Below are positions 15,300 to 24,438 of a DNA stretch of 64,000 nt, piece by piece. The stretch spans positions 62,001 to 126,000 of the forward strand of contig QXWR01000008.1 in the NCBI GenBank assembly GCA_009911065.1, in the 5' to 3' direction. The translations under genes and the position numbers were made by a program. Position 1 is the stretch's first letter. Each line of letters starts with the position of its first letter. This DNA comes from Clostridiaceae bacterium (GTDB taxonomy: Bacteria; Bacillota; Clostridia; Lachnospirales; Lachnospiraceae). The notes under the pieces were generated by a model. The model saw only the letters and a program-made list of their open reading frames with translations, had not been told where the DNA came from and searched no databases.

Positions 15300-15875
15300 A
15301 TGGCAAAGGCTGAAACGGATTCCGCGAAGGTGACAAGTATCGACAGTATAACCGTATCGGCGGCCGTGCTGGGCGATCTTTTCGGAGTGACCGACAGACG
15401 GATCCGGCAGATGGCGGAAGAAGGGATTGTCGCCAGGGCTGCAAAGGGCCGCTATAAGCTGGTGGAATCCGTAAAGAATTATTTGCTTACACTAAAGCTG
15501 GCGGCGGAGGGTGTCGGCGTGGAACTGGCAGACGGTGAAATCAATTTCGAGGAAGAAAAGGCGCTGCATGAGCGAATCAAGCGCCATATTTCAGAATTGA
15601 AATTGCAGATCATGAAAGGGGAATTGCACAAGGCGGAGGATGTAGAAATCGTTATGATGGATATGTTAGTCGCCTTTAAAACAAAAATTATGGGGATTCC
15701 TTCAAAGGTGGCGCCGATCCTGGAAAACCGCGACGCCGCTTTTATCAAAGACCGTCTGACAAAAGAGGTCATAGAAGCGCTGAATGAATTGAAAGATTAC
15801 GATCCGAAAGCGTTTTATAGTGATGAATATGTGGAGGAAAGCGAAGGCGAGTATGAGGAAGAAAGTAAAAATTGA
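15300..15875 (+). CDS. Terminase small subunit (Nu1-like)
   Basis: 191 residues, RBS AGAAAGGGGGTGAGGGC. N-terminal winged helix (VSAAVLGDLFGVTDRRIRQM then AEEGIVARAAKGRYKLVESV) as in lambda gpNu1. The central helices mediate oligomerisation; the C-terminus is acidic. It recognises cos on concatemeric DNA and loads the large subunit. It overlaps the large-subunit start. Confidence 0.9.
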   Translation: MAKAETDSAKVTSIDSITVSAAVLGDLFGVTDRRIRQMAEEGIVARAAKGRYKLVESVKNYLLTLKLAAEGVGVELADGEINFEEEKALHERIKRHISELKLQIMKGELHKAEDVEIVMMDMLVAFKTKIMGIPSKVAPILENRDAAFIKDRLTKEVIEALNELKDYDPKAFYSDEYVEESEGEYEEESKN

Positions 15876-17781
15876 ACAGTCGCCGCTTGTGGAGCCTGAC
15901 ACGGTTATCATAAAAACACGTCACAAGGATCGCGGGGTTGAATTTAAGACGCTGAAGCTATTCCGGGATCTTGCAAAGGCAGTAAGCCCGCCGCCCGTCC
16001 TGACGGTTAGCCAGTGGGCGGATCGTTACCGGAGATTATCGCCGGAAAGCGCGGCGGAACCTGGACAGTGGAACACAGACCGGGCGCCGTATCAGCGGGA
16101 AATAATGGATTCTGTAAATGATCCGCTTGTGGAACATATCGTGATCATGAGCAGCGCACAAGTCGGAAAAACAGAATTGATTTTGAATATTGTCGGATAT
16201 TACATAGACTACGATCCGGCGCCTATGCTGATAGTACAGCCGACACTTAAACCAATGGCGGAAGATTTTTCAAAGGATAGGCTGGCGCCGATGATCCGCG
16301 ACACGCCGACGCTGGCCGGGAAGGTGCATGATGTAAAATCCAGGGCTTCCGGGAATACGATTTTACACAAAACATTCCCTGGCGGACACGTAACGATCGC
16401 GGGTGCAAATTCAGCTTCAAGCCTGGCTTCGCGTCCGGTTCGTATCGTCCTGATGGATGAAACGGATCGTTATCCGGCCAGCGCCGGAACTGAAGGAAAT
16501 CCGATCAAGCTGGCAGAGAAACGAACAACGGCCTTCTGGAACAAAAAGAAAATCAAAGTTTCCACGCCTACAATAAAGGGATCAAGCCAGATAGAAAAGG
16601 AATATCAATCCGGCACAATGGAAGAATGGTGTGTTCCGTGTCCATGTTGCGGAAAATATCAGCCCTACGAATGGGGGCGGATCCATTTTTCGGATGTAAC
16701 AATGGAGTGTAAATATTGCGGCGAACACATTTCGGAATTTGACTGGAAACAGGGCGAAGGAAAATGGATTGCAGCACATCCGGAACGGCGCCGGAAACGG
16801 TCGTTTCACTTAAACGAATTAGCTTCGCCGTGGACACATTGGGATTCCATTATCGCGGAATGGAGAGAAGCACAAAAAGAGTATAAGGAAAACGGCGACA
16901 TAAACAAGCTGAAAACCTTTATCAATACCGTGCTGGGGGAAACCTGGGAGCCGCGCGGAAAGGGCGCGGATGATGATTCCCTTCTTTCCCGCCGGGAACG
17001 GTACGAAGCAGAGATTCCGGAGGGCGTTCTTCTTTTGACGGCTTCCGTTGATGTTCAGGACGATCGTTTTGAAATTGAGGTTTGCGGCTGGGGCCGCGGG
17101 TTTGAATCCTGGGGCGTAAAATATGAAAAGTTATACGGGGATCTGGACAAAGAAGAAACCTGGGATCGCCTGGAAGCATGGCTTGACCGGGAATTCTATT
17201 TCGCGTCCGGATCTTCTCTTTTGATTGCGCTAACTTGCATAGATACGGGCGGACACAAAACGACGGAATGTTATAAATTCCTGAAACGGATGGAAAAAAA
17301 GGGAAAGCGTATCTATGGAATTAAAGGCTTCGGCCGGGAAAGCCAGGGAATCCCGCTAATACATAAGCTATCAACAAACAATGAATATAAAGTGAAAGTG
17401 TTCATTCTTGGAGTGGATAGCGGAAAAGAAATTGTTGTTTCCAGGCTTTCCACGGTTGACGAAGGGCCGGGGTATTGCCACTTTCCGATCAATTCTGACC
17501 GTGGATATAGCGAAAACGTTATAAAGGGCCTGAACAGCGAACAGAGGGTAACAGAAATCAAGGACGGCCGCGCGGTTGTAAAGTGGAAAAAGAAATCCGG
17601 AACACGGAATGAACCGCTGGATCTTCGTGTCTACAATACGGCAGCAGTTGAAATCTTGCGCCCGGATTGGGATATTCTGGAAAAGAAAGTAAAAGCTGGA
17701 ATAAATTACATGAAAAAGGCGCCAGCAAAAGCAAAGAAAAAACGGCGAACCGGCACAGTAAGCCGGGGCGTTGAATTATAG
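15853..17781 (+). CDS. Terminase large subunit (GpA family)
   Basis: 642 residues from ATG 15853. N-terminal ATPase with an adapted P-loop (SSAQVGKTELIL, near residue 100) and Walker B IVLMDETDRYP. A zinc-ribbon-like pair CPCC/CKYC lies near residue 265-290. The C-terminal nuclease part includes SVDVQDDRFEIEVCGWG. It cuts cos and drives DNA into proheads. Head genes follow immediately. Confidence 0.95.
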   Translation: MRKKVKIEQSPLVEPDTVIIKTRHKDRGVEFKTLKLFRDLAKAVSPPPVLTVSQWADRYRRLSPESAAEPGQWNTDRAPYQREIMDSVNDPLVEHIVIMSSAQVGKTELILNIVGYYIDYDPAPMLIVQPTLKPMAEDFSKDRLAPMIRDTPTLAGKVHDVKSRASGNTILHKTFPGGHVTIAGANSASSLASRPVRIVLMDETDRYPASAGTEGNPIKLAEKRTTAFWNKKKIKVSTPTIKGSSQIEKEYQSGTMEEWCVPCPCCGKYQPYEWGRIHFSDVTMECKYCGEHISEFDWKQGEGKWIAAHPERRRKRSFHLNELASPWTHWDSIIAEWREAQKEYKENGDINKLKTFINTVLGETWEPRGKGADDDSLLSRRERYEAEIPEGVLLLTASVDVQDDRFEIEVCGWGRGFESWGVKYEKLYGDLDKEETWDRLEAWLDREFYFASGSSLLIALTCIDTGGHKTTECYKFLKRMEKKGKRIYGIKGFGRESQGIPLIHKLSTNNEYKVKVFILGVDSGKEIVVSRLSTVDEGPGYCHFPINSDRGYSENVIKGLNSEQRVTEIKDGRAVVKWKKKSGTRNEPLDLRVYNTAAVEILRPDWDILEKKVKAGINYMKKAPAKAKKKRRTGTVSRGVEL

Positions 17782-17793
17782 AAAGGCGGAAAC

Positions 17794-18033
17794 ATGTTGA
17801 CAAGATTACAGAAGGAACGTCTGGAACGGTACAAAAAGCGGCTTTCTATGTACTACGAAGCAGAAGAAGCCGTGTTGCTGAATCAGGAATACACGATCGG
17901 CACAAAGAGCCTGAAACGGGCCGATCTTTCTACCATACGGGCAGCAATTAAAGACCTGGAAAAACAAATTGAATCGCTGGAAGCGAACGGCGGGAAAAAT
18001 AAGGCTTTCCGTTTTCTTCCGCGTGACATTTAA
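17794..18033 (+). CDS. Head-tail joining protein, gpW/DUF6148-like
   Basis: 79 residues: helical segment ERYKKRLSMYYEAEEAVLLN followed by YTIGTKSLKRADL and another helix, the usual pattern for the small protein between terminase and portal in lambda-like head modules. It likely fills the connector. RBS GAAAGGCGGAAAC before the ATG. Confidence 0.8.
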   Translation: MLTRLQKERLERYKKRLSMYYEAEEAVLLNQEYTIGTKSLKRADLSTIRAAIKDLEKQIESLEANGGKNKAFRFLPRDI

Positions 18034-18044
18034 GGCGGTGAAAC

Positions 18045-19739
18045 ATGAATATTATTGATAAAGCCATAGAAAAGATAAGCCCACAGGCGGCATTACGGCG
18101 GGAATCGGCCCGCTGGAAGCTGCAAACAATGAGGGCTTTTCAAAATTCCGGGTATGATGAATCAGGGGCGGCACGGAATAAAAATTCAATGCGTGGCTGG
18201 CTGGCGTCCAGCAAAACGCCACAGGAAGATATTGATAAAAATATCCCGGTATTGCGGCAGAGATCGCGAAGCCTGTTTATGTCGGCGCCCCTGGCAGTAT
18301 CAGCCATAAAAACGAACCGGACAAATATAGTCGGGGAAGGGTTGCGCCTGAAAAGCACGATTGACGCGGATCTTCTTGGCTTGTCTATGGATGAAGCCGC
18401 CGCCTGGCAGCGGGCCGCGGAACGCGAATTTGAATTGTGGGCGAAGTCGAAATTTTGTGATTCTACACGGGTAAATAATTTTTACGAAATTCAACAGGTG
18501 GCGTGTATGTCCTGGCTGATGAATGGTGACGCTTGTGTACTTCTGGAATATGAACGGCCCACAAAGGCGCTTCCGTATGGCTTGCGGGTGCATTTGATAG
18601 AATCGGATCGCGTTTCCACGCCGAACAGCACGGGAAACAATGTCTATTTATACGCCACGGATCCGGACACGAAAAACCGGATTTTCAACGGCGTTGAAGT
18701 GGACAGTAACAACCGTGTTGTAGCTTATCATATATGTTCTACATATCCAAATAGCAACCTTTACACGCGGAAAGAGTGGAAAAGGGTTAAGGCGTTCGGA
18801 GATAAGACCGGAACGCCTAATGTTTTAATGATATACGAAACGGAGCGGGCGGAACAATATAGGGGCGTTCCGTATCTGGCGCCCGTCATTGAATCATTAA
18901 AACAGCTGACAAGGTACAGCGAAGCGGAAATGATGGCGGCCGTTATCAACGGATTTTTTACCGTGTTCATTACGTCCGAAAAAGGAACGACAGAAACGGG
19001 CTTTACTGGCGTTGTGGATGAAGAAGATCAGATTTCCGATGATGATATAAATTATGAGATAGGCCCCGGCATGGTCAACATGCTGGCGCCTGGTGAGGGC
19101 GTGGAGATTGCCGACGCAAAAAGACCGTCAAGCAATTTCGACGCCTTTACAACGTCGCTTGCAAAATATGTCGGCGCCGCCCTGGAAATACCGGTTGAAC
19201 TTCTGGTAAAGCATTTTTCTTCGAGTTATTCCGCTTCCCGCGCTGCATTGTTGGAAGCCTGGAAAGCGTTCAGGATGAAAAGATCCTGGCTGGCGTCTGA
19301 TTTTTGCCAGCCCGTGTATGAAATATTCTTGACAGAAGCGATCGCAAGCGGACGCCTGAAGGCGCCGGGCTTTTTCCTGGATCCCCTGATCCGCGCTGCA
19401 TATTGCGGCGCACAGTGGAACGGGCCAGCGCAAGGCATGATTGATCCGGTGAAAGAGGTAAACGCGGCAGAAAAGCGGATCAATATAGGAATTTCAACGC
19501 GGCAGCGGGAAACCATAGAAATGACGGGCGGTGATTTTGATAGTAACGTCGCACAGCTGGCGCGTGAAAAACAGCTGATGGAAGCGGCCGGAATCACTTC
19601 TTCAGTAGTGGAAAAACAGCCGGAAAGCAAAAATCCGGAGGAAATAGAAAAAGAAAGCGAGGAAGAAACCGATGGAACGGAAAATGAAGATAACGAATCA
19701 GCCAACGGCGGCGGGGAGCCTGGAACCAAAAACAGGTAA
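18045..19739 (+). CDS. Portal protein (lambda gpB family)
   Basis: 564 residues. Conserved features include RSRSLFMSAPLAVSAIKTNR near 95, NIVGEGLRLKS and a WLMNGDACVLLEY segment near 165, with an acidic Glu-rich tail. It forms the dodecameric ring for DNA passage. The end overlaps the protease gene start by ~68 bp. Confidence 0.93.
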   Translation: MNIIDKAIEKISPQAALRRESARWKLQTMRAFQNSGYDESGAARNKNSMRGWLASSKTPQEDIDKNIPVLRQRSRSLFMSAPLAVSAIKTNRTNIVGEGLRLKSTIDADLLGLSMDEAAAWQRAAEREFELWAKSKFCDSTRVNNFYEIQQVACMSWLMNGDACVLLEYERPTKALPYGLRVHLIESDRVSTPNSTGNNVYLYATDPDTKNRIFNGVEVDSNNRVVAYHICSTYPNSNLYTRKEWKRVKAFGDKTGTPNVLMIYETERAEQYRGVPYLAPVIESLKQLTRYSEAEMMAAVINGFFTVFITSEKGTTETGFTGVVDEEDQISDDDINYEIGPGMVNMLAPGEGVEIADAKRPSSNFDAFTTSLAKYVGAALEIPVELLVKHFSSSYSASRAALLEAWKAFRMKRSWLASDFCQPVYEIFLTEAIASGRLKAPGFFLDPLIRAAYCGAQWNGPAQGMIDPVKEVNAAEKRINIGISTRQRETIEMTGGDFDSNVAQLAREKQLMEAAGITSSVVEKQPESKNPEEIEKESEEETDGTENEDNESANGGGEPGTKNR

Positions 19740-20883
19740 ATTCTGGAATTTCCTGGACAATGGCGACACAGCGGAATTACAGCTTTTCGGTACAATCCAG
19801 TCGGAAGAAAGCTGGTGGGATGATGATTGTATCACATACCGGAACTTTATCAATGAATTAAACGCGCTGGGGGATAAGAAAGTTATAAATGTTGTGATCC
19901 AGTCTGGCGGCGGTGATGTGTTCGCGGCAAATGCGATATATAACGCGCTTATCCTGAATAAAGCAAAGATCACAGGTACAATTATAGGCATATGCGCCAG
20001 CGCTGCAACAATTATTTTGATGGCGTGTGAAAGTCGCAAGATTGCCAAAAATGCGATCCTGATGGCACATAATCCTTCTATCAGCTTATGGGGTTCTTAC
20101 CAGGCGGAAGATCTTTTGAAACTGGCAGAGGTTACAAACCAGGTAAAGAAAAGCATTGTTTCCGCGTACATGGAACGGCTGGACAAAACAGAGGAAGAAA
20201 TAAATCAGCTTATGGATGAGGAAAGCTGGTATGTCGGTCAAGAAGCGGTTGACGCTGGTTTTTGTGATTGCGTGATTGAATCAGATTTCCAGAATAACGC
20301 CGTTTCTAATAATTTCATAGTGAACGGGATTCCATACAGTTTTAATAACTACATGGAAAAATTCGTTCCGGATAACATACGGAAAAAGGTTCAGGATCTT
20401 TCTAAAACGCCGCAGAAAGAAACCGGGGCTTTTTTTGATACAGCAAATACAATGCAGAAAGGAAAAACAACGATGGATGAAAAAGACAAGACAGCGCCGG
20501 TTATTACTGACGCCGCAGCACTGAAAGCAGCATATCCGCAGTTATGCGCTGCAATCGCGGCTGAAGCCGTTTCCGCAGAACGGGAACGCCTGAAGGCTAT
20601 TGATGAAATCGCAAACGGGATCCCGGAAGAATTGCTGACAAAGGCGAAATATGATGAACCTATGTCCGCCGCTGACCTGGCACTTGCACAAATGAAGGCC
20701 AACAATGCAGCCGGAAAAAAATTTGTGGATCAGATGGTTGATGATTTGCAGAATTCCGGCGCGGCAGCAGTCGGATCGGAGCCTAACACGGGGTATGATC
20801 AGGAAGGCCAGAAACAGGCAGAAAAAGCACAGAAAGTAAGCAATTTCGCCGCAAAACTGAAAAATGATAACAGAAGGGGGTAA
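19672..20883 (+). CDS. ClpP-like prohead protease/scaffold fusion
   Basis: 403 residues. The protease domain (1-230) is ClpP/S49-like, with IQSGGGDVFAANAIYNAL, catalytic Ser in GICASAATI and His in ILMAHNPS. The C-terminal part, from ~265, is an Ala/Lys/Glu-rich helical scaffold. It processes and shapes the prohead. An internal start at 20,473 probably makes a separate scaffold, as with lambda C/Nu3. The exact N-terminal start (19,672 or 19,684) within the portal gene is uncertain. Confidence 0.92.
   Translation: MERKMKITNQPTAAGSLEPKTGKFWNFLDNGDTAELQLFGTIQSEESWWDDDCITYRNFINELNALGDKKVINVVIQSGGGDVFAANAIYNALILNKAKITGTIIGICASAATIILMACESRKIAKNAILMAHNPSISLWGSYQAEDLLKLAEVTNQVKKSIVSAYMERLDKTEEEINQLMDEESWYVGQEAVDAGFCDCVIESDFQNNAVSNNFIVNGIPYSFNNYMEKFVPDNIRKKVQDLSKTPQKETGAFFDTANTMQKGKTTMDEKDKTAPVITDAAALKAAYPQLCAAIAAEAVSAERERLKAIDEIANGIPEELLTKAKYDEPMSAADLALAQMKANNAAGKKFVDQMVDDLQNSGAAAVGSEPNTGYDQEGQKQAEKAQKVSNFAAKLKNDNRRG
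20473..20883 (+). CDS. Probable internal scaffold product (Nu3-like)
   Basis: ATG 20473 lies in frame inside the protease gene, preceded by GAAAGGA at ~10 bp, and reads MDEKDKTAPVITDAAALKAA... for 136 residues of helical, Ala/Glu/Lys-rich scaffold. Lambda-like heads use this nested arrangement. It is inferred from RBS position and family precedent. Confidence 0.55.
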   Translation: MDEKDKTAPVITDAAALKAAYPQLCAAIAAEAVSAERERLKAIDEIANGIPEELLTKAKYDEPMSAADLALAQMKANNAAGKKFVDQMVDDLQNSGAAAVGSEPNTGYDQEGQKQAEKAQKVSNFAAKLKNDNRRG

Positions 20884-20888
20884 AAGGT

Positions 20889-21314
20889 ATGAATTTATTT
20901 GAACAGATCGGAGAATTTAAACCGGATTCCCTGATTGCTGGAAACAGCTTCCCTATTATGAAAGAGGGGATCGGCCTGAAAGCGGGCCAGGGCATTTTAA
21001 AACGCGGTTCCCTGATTATGAAATGTGCTGACGGGGCCGGATATATTGCCGGAACCGTGGTAACAGTTACAACAGGGGAAGGCGCCAGCGCCACGACAGA
21101 AACCGCGAAAATGGAAGTTTTCGGTATTCTTACGGATGATTGCGACACGGGAACCGACGTTTCCGCCGATAATATCCCGGTTGTATGTTATCAGACCGGA
21201 GAAATGAACCGCGAAGCCGTGATTGTTTCCGGAGAGGGCGCAACCGTTGAAACTTATGAAAGCGATATGAAAAAGGTGGGAATCTACCTTCGGAATATCC
21301 AGAAATATGAATAA
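20889..21314 (+). CDS. Head decoration protein (gpD-like)
   Basis: 141 residues, Gly/Thr/Val-rich beta protein with IMKEGIGLKAGQGILKRGSL and FGILTDDCD, typical of lambda gpD-like trimeric cap proteins that stabilise expanded capsids. Located between scaffold and major capsid, as in lambda. RBS AGAAGGGGGTAAAAGG. Confidence 0.85.
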   Translation: MNLFEQIGEFKPDSLIAGNSFPIMKEGIGLKAGQGILKRGSLIMKCADGAGYIAGTVVTVTTGEGASATTETAKMEVFGILTDDCDTGTDVSADNIPVVCYQTGEMNREAVIVSGEGATVETYESDMKKVGIYLRNIQKYE

Positions 21315-21328
21315 GGGGGTTTATAAGA

Positions 21329-22369
21329 ATGGCAGAATATACCACAAGGGAAATGATGGAAGCGTATGATCAGACGCCGCCCGTTAGATCCTTTTTACAG
21401 AAAACCTTTTTCCCGCACGAACAGACGCACGTAACAGAAAAGGTTGAATTTGATGTACGCAAGGGAAAACGTGTCATGGCGCCGTTTGTAAGTAAGCGCA
21501 AGGCCGGGAAAGTGATTTCACGCCAGGGCTGGAAAACAAATCAGTTTTCAACGCCGAAAATCGCGCCTGAAAGAGTTTTGACCATTGACGACATTTCCAG
21601 CCGCGCGATCGGTGAGAATATCTATTCACAGAAAACGCCGGAGGAAAGAGAGGATGAACTTCTTGCAAAAGACCTGACGGATCTGGAAGAGTCTATCGAC
21701 AGAAGAAAAGAATGGATGTGCAGACAGATTCTTTTTGAAGGAAAGCTGGATGTGGTAGACGAAAAGGAAGGGCTGGATTTTCAGATTGATTTCGGCTTTA
21801 CAAATATTATTGTCCTGGGGGCTGATGAACAGTGGACGCTTGCGACGGTCAACCCGCTTCCGCTTTTCCGCAGCTTGCGAAAGAAAATTATCAAAGATAC
21901 CGGCCGGGCGCCTGATATTGCGATCTTTTCGTCTGATGTGATCGAAGATTTTATTATGAATACATTCGTTGTCAAGGCTATGGATGTTTTAAACATGAAA
22001 AACGTGGAGATCAAGCCGCGTGTTGTTGACGACGCATTGACATTTTACGGGCGGATCGCGGAGTTGGATCTTGACCTTTATACATATGATGAATGGTTTT
22101 TGAATGATGAAGGGGAGGATGAATCTATTATCCCGCCCGGAACCGTCCTTCTGGGCCATTCCACGGGTGAGGGTCAGATCGAATATGGGCTTGTTACACA
22201 GATGGAGGATAAGAAAAGCCGTTCATACGAAGGAAAGCTGGTTCCTAAAGTATGGGTTGACGAAAACGACGAAGTAAAGAAAGTGAGATTGACTTCAAGA
22301 CCGCTTCCGCGTCCGTATGATGTGGATTCCTGGGCGGTTATTTATGCAAAGAAGGAGGCTGGCGCATAA
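21329..22369 (+). CDS. Major capsid protein (lambda gpE family)
   Basis: 346 residues of HK97 fold in the gpE subgroup: FFPHEQTHVTEKVEFDVRKG near 30, RAIGENIYS near 90, and a C-terminal DSWAVIYAKKEAGA. The product is the main shell subunit. Strong RBS AAGGGGGTTTATAAG. The stop TAATG overlaps the next gene start. Confidence 0.93.
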   Translation: MAEYTTREMMEAYDQTPPVRSFLQKTFFPHEQTHVTEKVEFDVRKGKRVMAPFVSKRKAGKVISRQGWKTNQFSTPKIAPERVLTIDDISSRAIGENIYSQKTPEEREDELLAKDLTDLEESIDRRKEWMCRQILFEGKLDVVDEKEGLDFQIDFGFTNIIVLGADEQWTLATVNPLPLFRSLRKKIIKDTGRAPDIAIFSSDVIEDFIMNTFVVKAMDVLNMKNVEIKPRVVDDALTFYGRIAELDLDLYTYDEWFLNDEGEDESIIPPGTVLLGHSTGEGQIEYGLVTQMEDKKSRSYEGKLVPKVWVDENDEVKKVRLTSRPLPRPYDVDSWAVIYAKKEAGA

Positions 22370-22776
22370 TGAGGTATAAAACAAAAGTAACGGTTGTAAC
22401 AGGTGGCAGATCATACAAGCCGGGAATGATTCTTCCGGCCGACATTTCAAACGCGGATCTTGCGTTCCTGAAATCTAAAAAATTTGTGGAACCGGTAGAT
22501 ATTCCGGCCGCCCTGGTGGATGAAACAGAGGATCGGGAGGATGAAGGCGGCGATTTTTCCGGGTTCAATGAAAGAGTACCGGAAGCGCTCAAAAGCCCGG
22601 AGGAAATCCGGAAAATCCGCACAAAGAAAGACATTTTCAATTATGCGGCTTCCGTGGGGCTTGACCTGGGCGAAAATTACGACGAAAAAGCCCTGAAAGA
22701 TTTACAGGAGATTGTGATCAATTTCCAGGAAGAAAAGCTGGAGGAAGAAACCGGGGCCGAAACCGAAGGGGAGTGA
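22369..22776 (+). CDS. Head protein of unknown role
   Basis: 135 residues starting in the TAATG overlap with the capsid gene. The N-terminal beta part (TKVTVVTGGRSYKPGMILPA) looks like a small head-associated domain. The acidic middle leads to a C-terminal helical motif DIFNYAASVGLDLGENYDEK. It could be a packaging or completion factor similar in position to lambda FI, but without clear homology. Confidence 0.7.
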   Translation: MRYKTKVTVVTGGRSYKPGMILPADISNADLAFLKSKKFVEPVDIPAALVDETEDREDEGGDFSGFNERVPEALKSPEEIRKIRTKKDIFNYAASVGLDLGENYDEKALKDLQEIVINFQEEKLEEETGAETEGE

Positions 22777-22782
22777 TCGGAA

Positions 22783-23109
22783 ATGCGTTCATTCAAAGAA
22801 CAGCTGGAAAAGGATTTCAAAGACACGTTTTTCAACCTGAATGAGTTTGCGGAAATCCATAATGTTGACGGGGCCGAAATCCCCGTTGTTGTGGATAACG
22901 AAACACTTCTGCAATTAAACCTGGGGAAAACGGCCGATTCTGACGGCATTTTTGAGGATAGCAAAATGTTTTTCGTTCAGAAGGAACACATGCCGGATCA
23001 GCCCGTCATTGATCAGGTTATGGAATTTGACGGGGAAATGTACCAGGTGGGGAACGTGTTGGAAGATTTCGGCGGCTATACAATCATTTTGAAGGGAAAT
23101 GCTGGCTAA
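22783..23109 (+). CDS. Head-tail connector (FII-like position)
   Basis: 108 residues: an N-terminal helix SFKEQLEKDFKDTFFNLNEF followed by a small beta barrel. This matches the head-closure/stopper proteins (lambda gpFII, Phage_attach) found right after the capsid module. Stop TAATG overlaps the following gene. Confidence 0.7.
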   Translation: MRSFKEQLEKDFKDTFFNLNEFAEIHNVDGAEIPVVVDNETLLQLNLGKTADSDGIFEDSKMFFVQKEHMPDQPVIDQVMEFDGEMYQVGNVLEDFGGYTIILKGNAG

Positions 23110-23696
23110 TGATCATACAAAAAATTGAAGTATCAGGCGTTGAGGAAATCGAACAGCGGCTTGGAGCGTTCAAAAGCAAGGCGCCGCTTGTAGTTTCCAG
23201 GGCGATCAATCGGGCAGTTTCAAACATCCGTAAAAATATGGGGAAAGAGGTTCCGCAGCGCTATTATGTTTCCAGCGGCACAGTACGCGGAACAATCCGA
23301 ACACTGAACGCTTCGAAAAGCAGTCTTTCCGGCGCGGTTGTTTCCAGCGGAAGCCCGATCGCACTGTCAAAATTCAAGGTAAGCCCAAACAGGGGCGTAA
23401 AGCGCACAAAAAAAGGATTTTCCCCCGGTGTGTATTCGGCCGGTGTGGAAAAGTCCGGAGGGCTGAAGCCGCTTTCCGGAGATCCGAAAGCCTTTATTGC
23501 TGATATGAAAAGCGGGCATACCGGAGTGTGGAACCGCGTATCAAGCAAGCGCCTTCCGATCAAGCAGCTATACGGGCCTTCGGTTCCACAAATGGCAAAA
23601 AATGAAGAAATCATGGTAAAAATAAACAAAGAAGCTGGGGAAACGCTGGAAAAGCGTATCAATGCAGAGGTAAACAATATCTTGCGGAAGGGGTGA
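23109..23696 (+). CDS. Minor tail protein Z-like
   Basis: 195 residues, basic, with EIEQRLGAFKSKAPLVVSRA followed by INRAVSNIRKNM, then a long beta-rich section and a final helix. This is the gpZ pattern (phage minor tail protein Z) linking head and tail. It starts in the TAATG overlap with the connector gene. Confidence 0.8.
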   Translation: MIIQKIEVSGVEEIEQRLGAFKSKAPLVVSRAINRAVSNIRKNMGKEVPQRYYVSSGTVRGTIRTLNASKSSLSGAVVSSGSPIALSKFKVSPNRGVKRTKKGFSPGVYSAGVEKSGGLKPLSGDPKAFIADMKSGHTGVWNRVSSKRLPIKQLYGPSVPQMAKNEEIMVKINKEAGETLEKRINAEVNNILRKG

Positions 23697-23705
23697 TTCT
23701 AGGGT

Positions 23706-24176
23706 ATGCAGACGGATGTTTTTCTTCAGAAGGCGCTTGTCAATGAGGTAAAAGAGGAATTAGAGGGCTATACATCGGTAAATAATGCCGGGGAATACTT
23801 GAATTTCAACGTATATCCGCAGAATTTACCCGCAAAAAAGAGTAAAAACGACGACGATCACTTCCCGTATGTCCTGGTATGCCTGGATGAAGAGGAAATA
23901 AACGGAGAGGAAGCCGACAATATATGTTCCATCTATTTCCTGGTTGGAATTATAGACAAAAATACTAACAACCAGGGCCATTTTGACGTTGCAAACGTGC
24001 TGAATAAGCTGGAAAAGCGCTTCCTGTCAAGGCGGCTGATAGATAACAGATACCGGATAAATTTTCCGCTTACAAAGAAATTCCAGGAAGAAAATACCTG
24101 GCCGAAATTTATCGGCGGTATGTCTACACTATGGACAGTGGAAGCGCCAGAAATTGAGGTGACAGAATATGACTAA
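23706..24176 (+). CDS. Tail completion/terminator protein
   Basis: 156 residues. The sequence VYPQNLPAKKSKNDDDHFPY followed by VLVCLDEEEINGEEA and LVGIIDKN resembles tail terminator proteins that cap the tail at the head interface. Its location between gpZ and the sheath supports this. Overlaps the next start by 8 bp. Confidence 0.65.
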   Translation: MQTDVFLQKALVNEVKEELEGYTSVNNAGEYLNFNVYPQNLPAKKSKNDDDHFPYVLVCLDEEEINGEEADNICSIYFLVGIIDKNTNNQGHFDVANVLNKLEKRFLSRRLIDNRYRINFPLTKKFQEENTWPKFIGGMSTLWTVEAPEIEVTEYD

Positions 24177-24435
24177 TAATGAACAGGTTATGTATATAGG
24201 GCCTACACTTCGCGGCGTCGCAAAAAGCGGCGCCGTTTTCAGTGACGGGATTCCTAAAAAGCTGGAAAAGCTGGCGGCAAAAAAGCCGATCATAAAAAAT
24301 CTGATTGTACCGATTTCCGGGATCGTTCAGGCGAAAAAGGATGTTGACACAGAAGGAACCGTGGCAGCAGTCGCCTATGACCGGATTTCAGCACTTTCTG
24401 AAGCAGAGGTTAGAAAACTTACGGAAGGAGAATAA
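24169..24435 (+). CDS. Small tail-module protein, unknown
   Basis: 88 residues, MTNNEQVMYIGPTLRGVAKS..., containing GAVFSDGIPKKLEKLAAKKP. It occupies the position just before the sheath gene where many contractile-tail prophages carry a short conserved protein of unknown function. The neighbours imply tail assembly. 3 bp separate it from the sheath gene. Confidence 0.7.
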   Translation: MTNNEQVMYIGPTLRGVAKSGAVFSDGIPKKLEKLAAKKPIIKNLIVPISGIVQAKKDVDTEGTVAAVAYDRISALSEAEVRKLTEGE

Positions 24436-24438
24436 AGC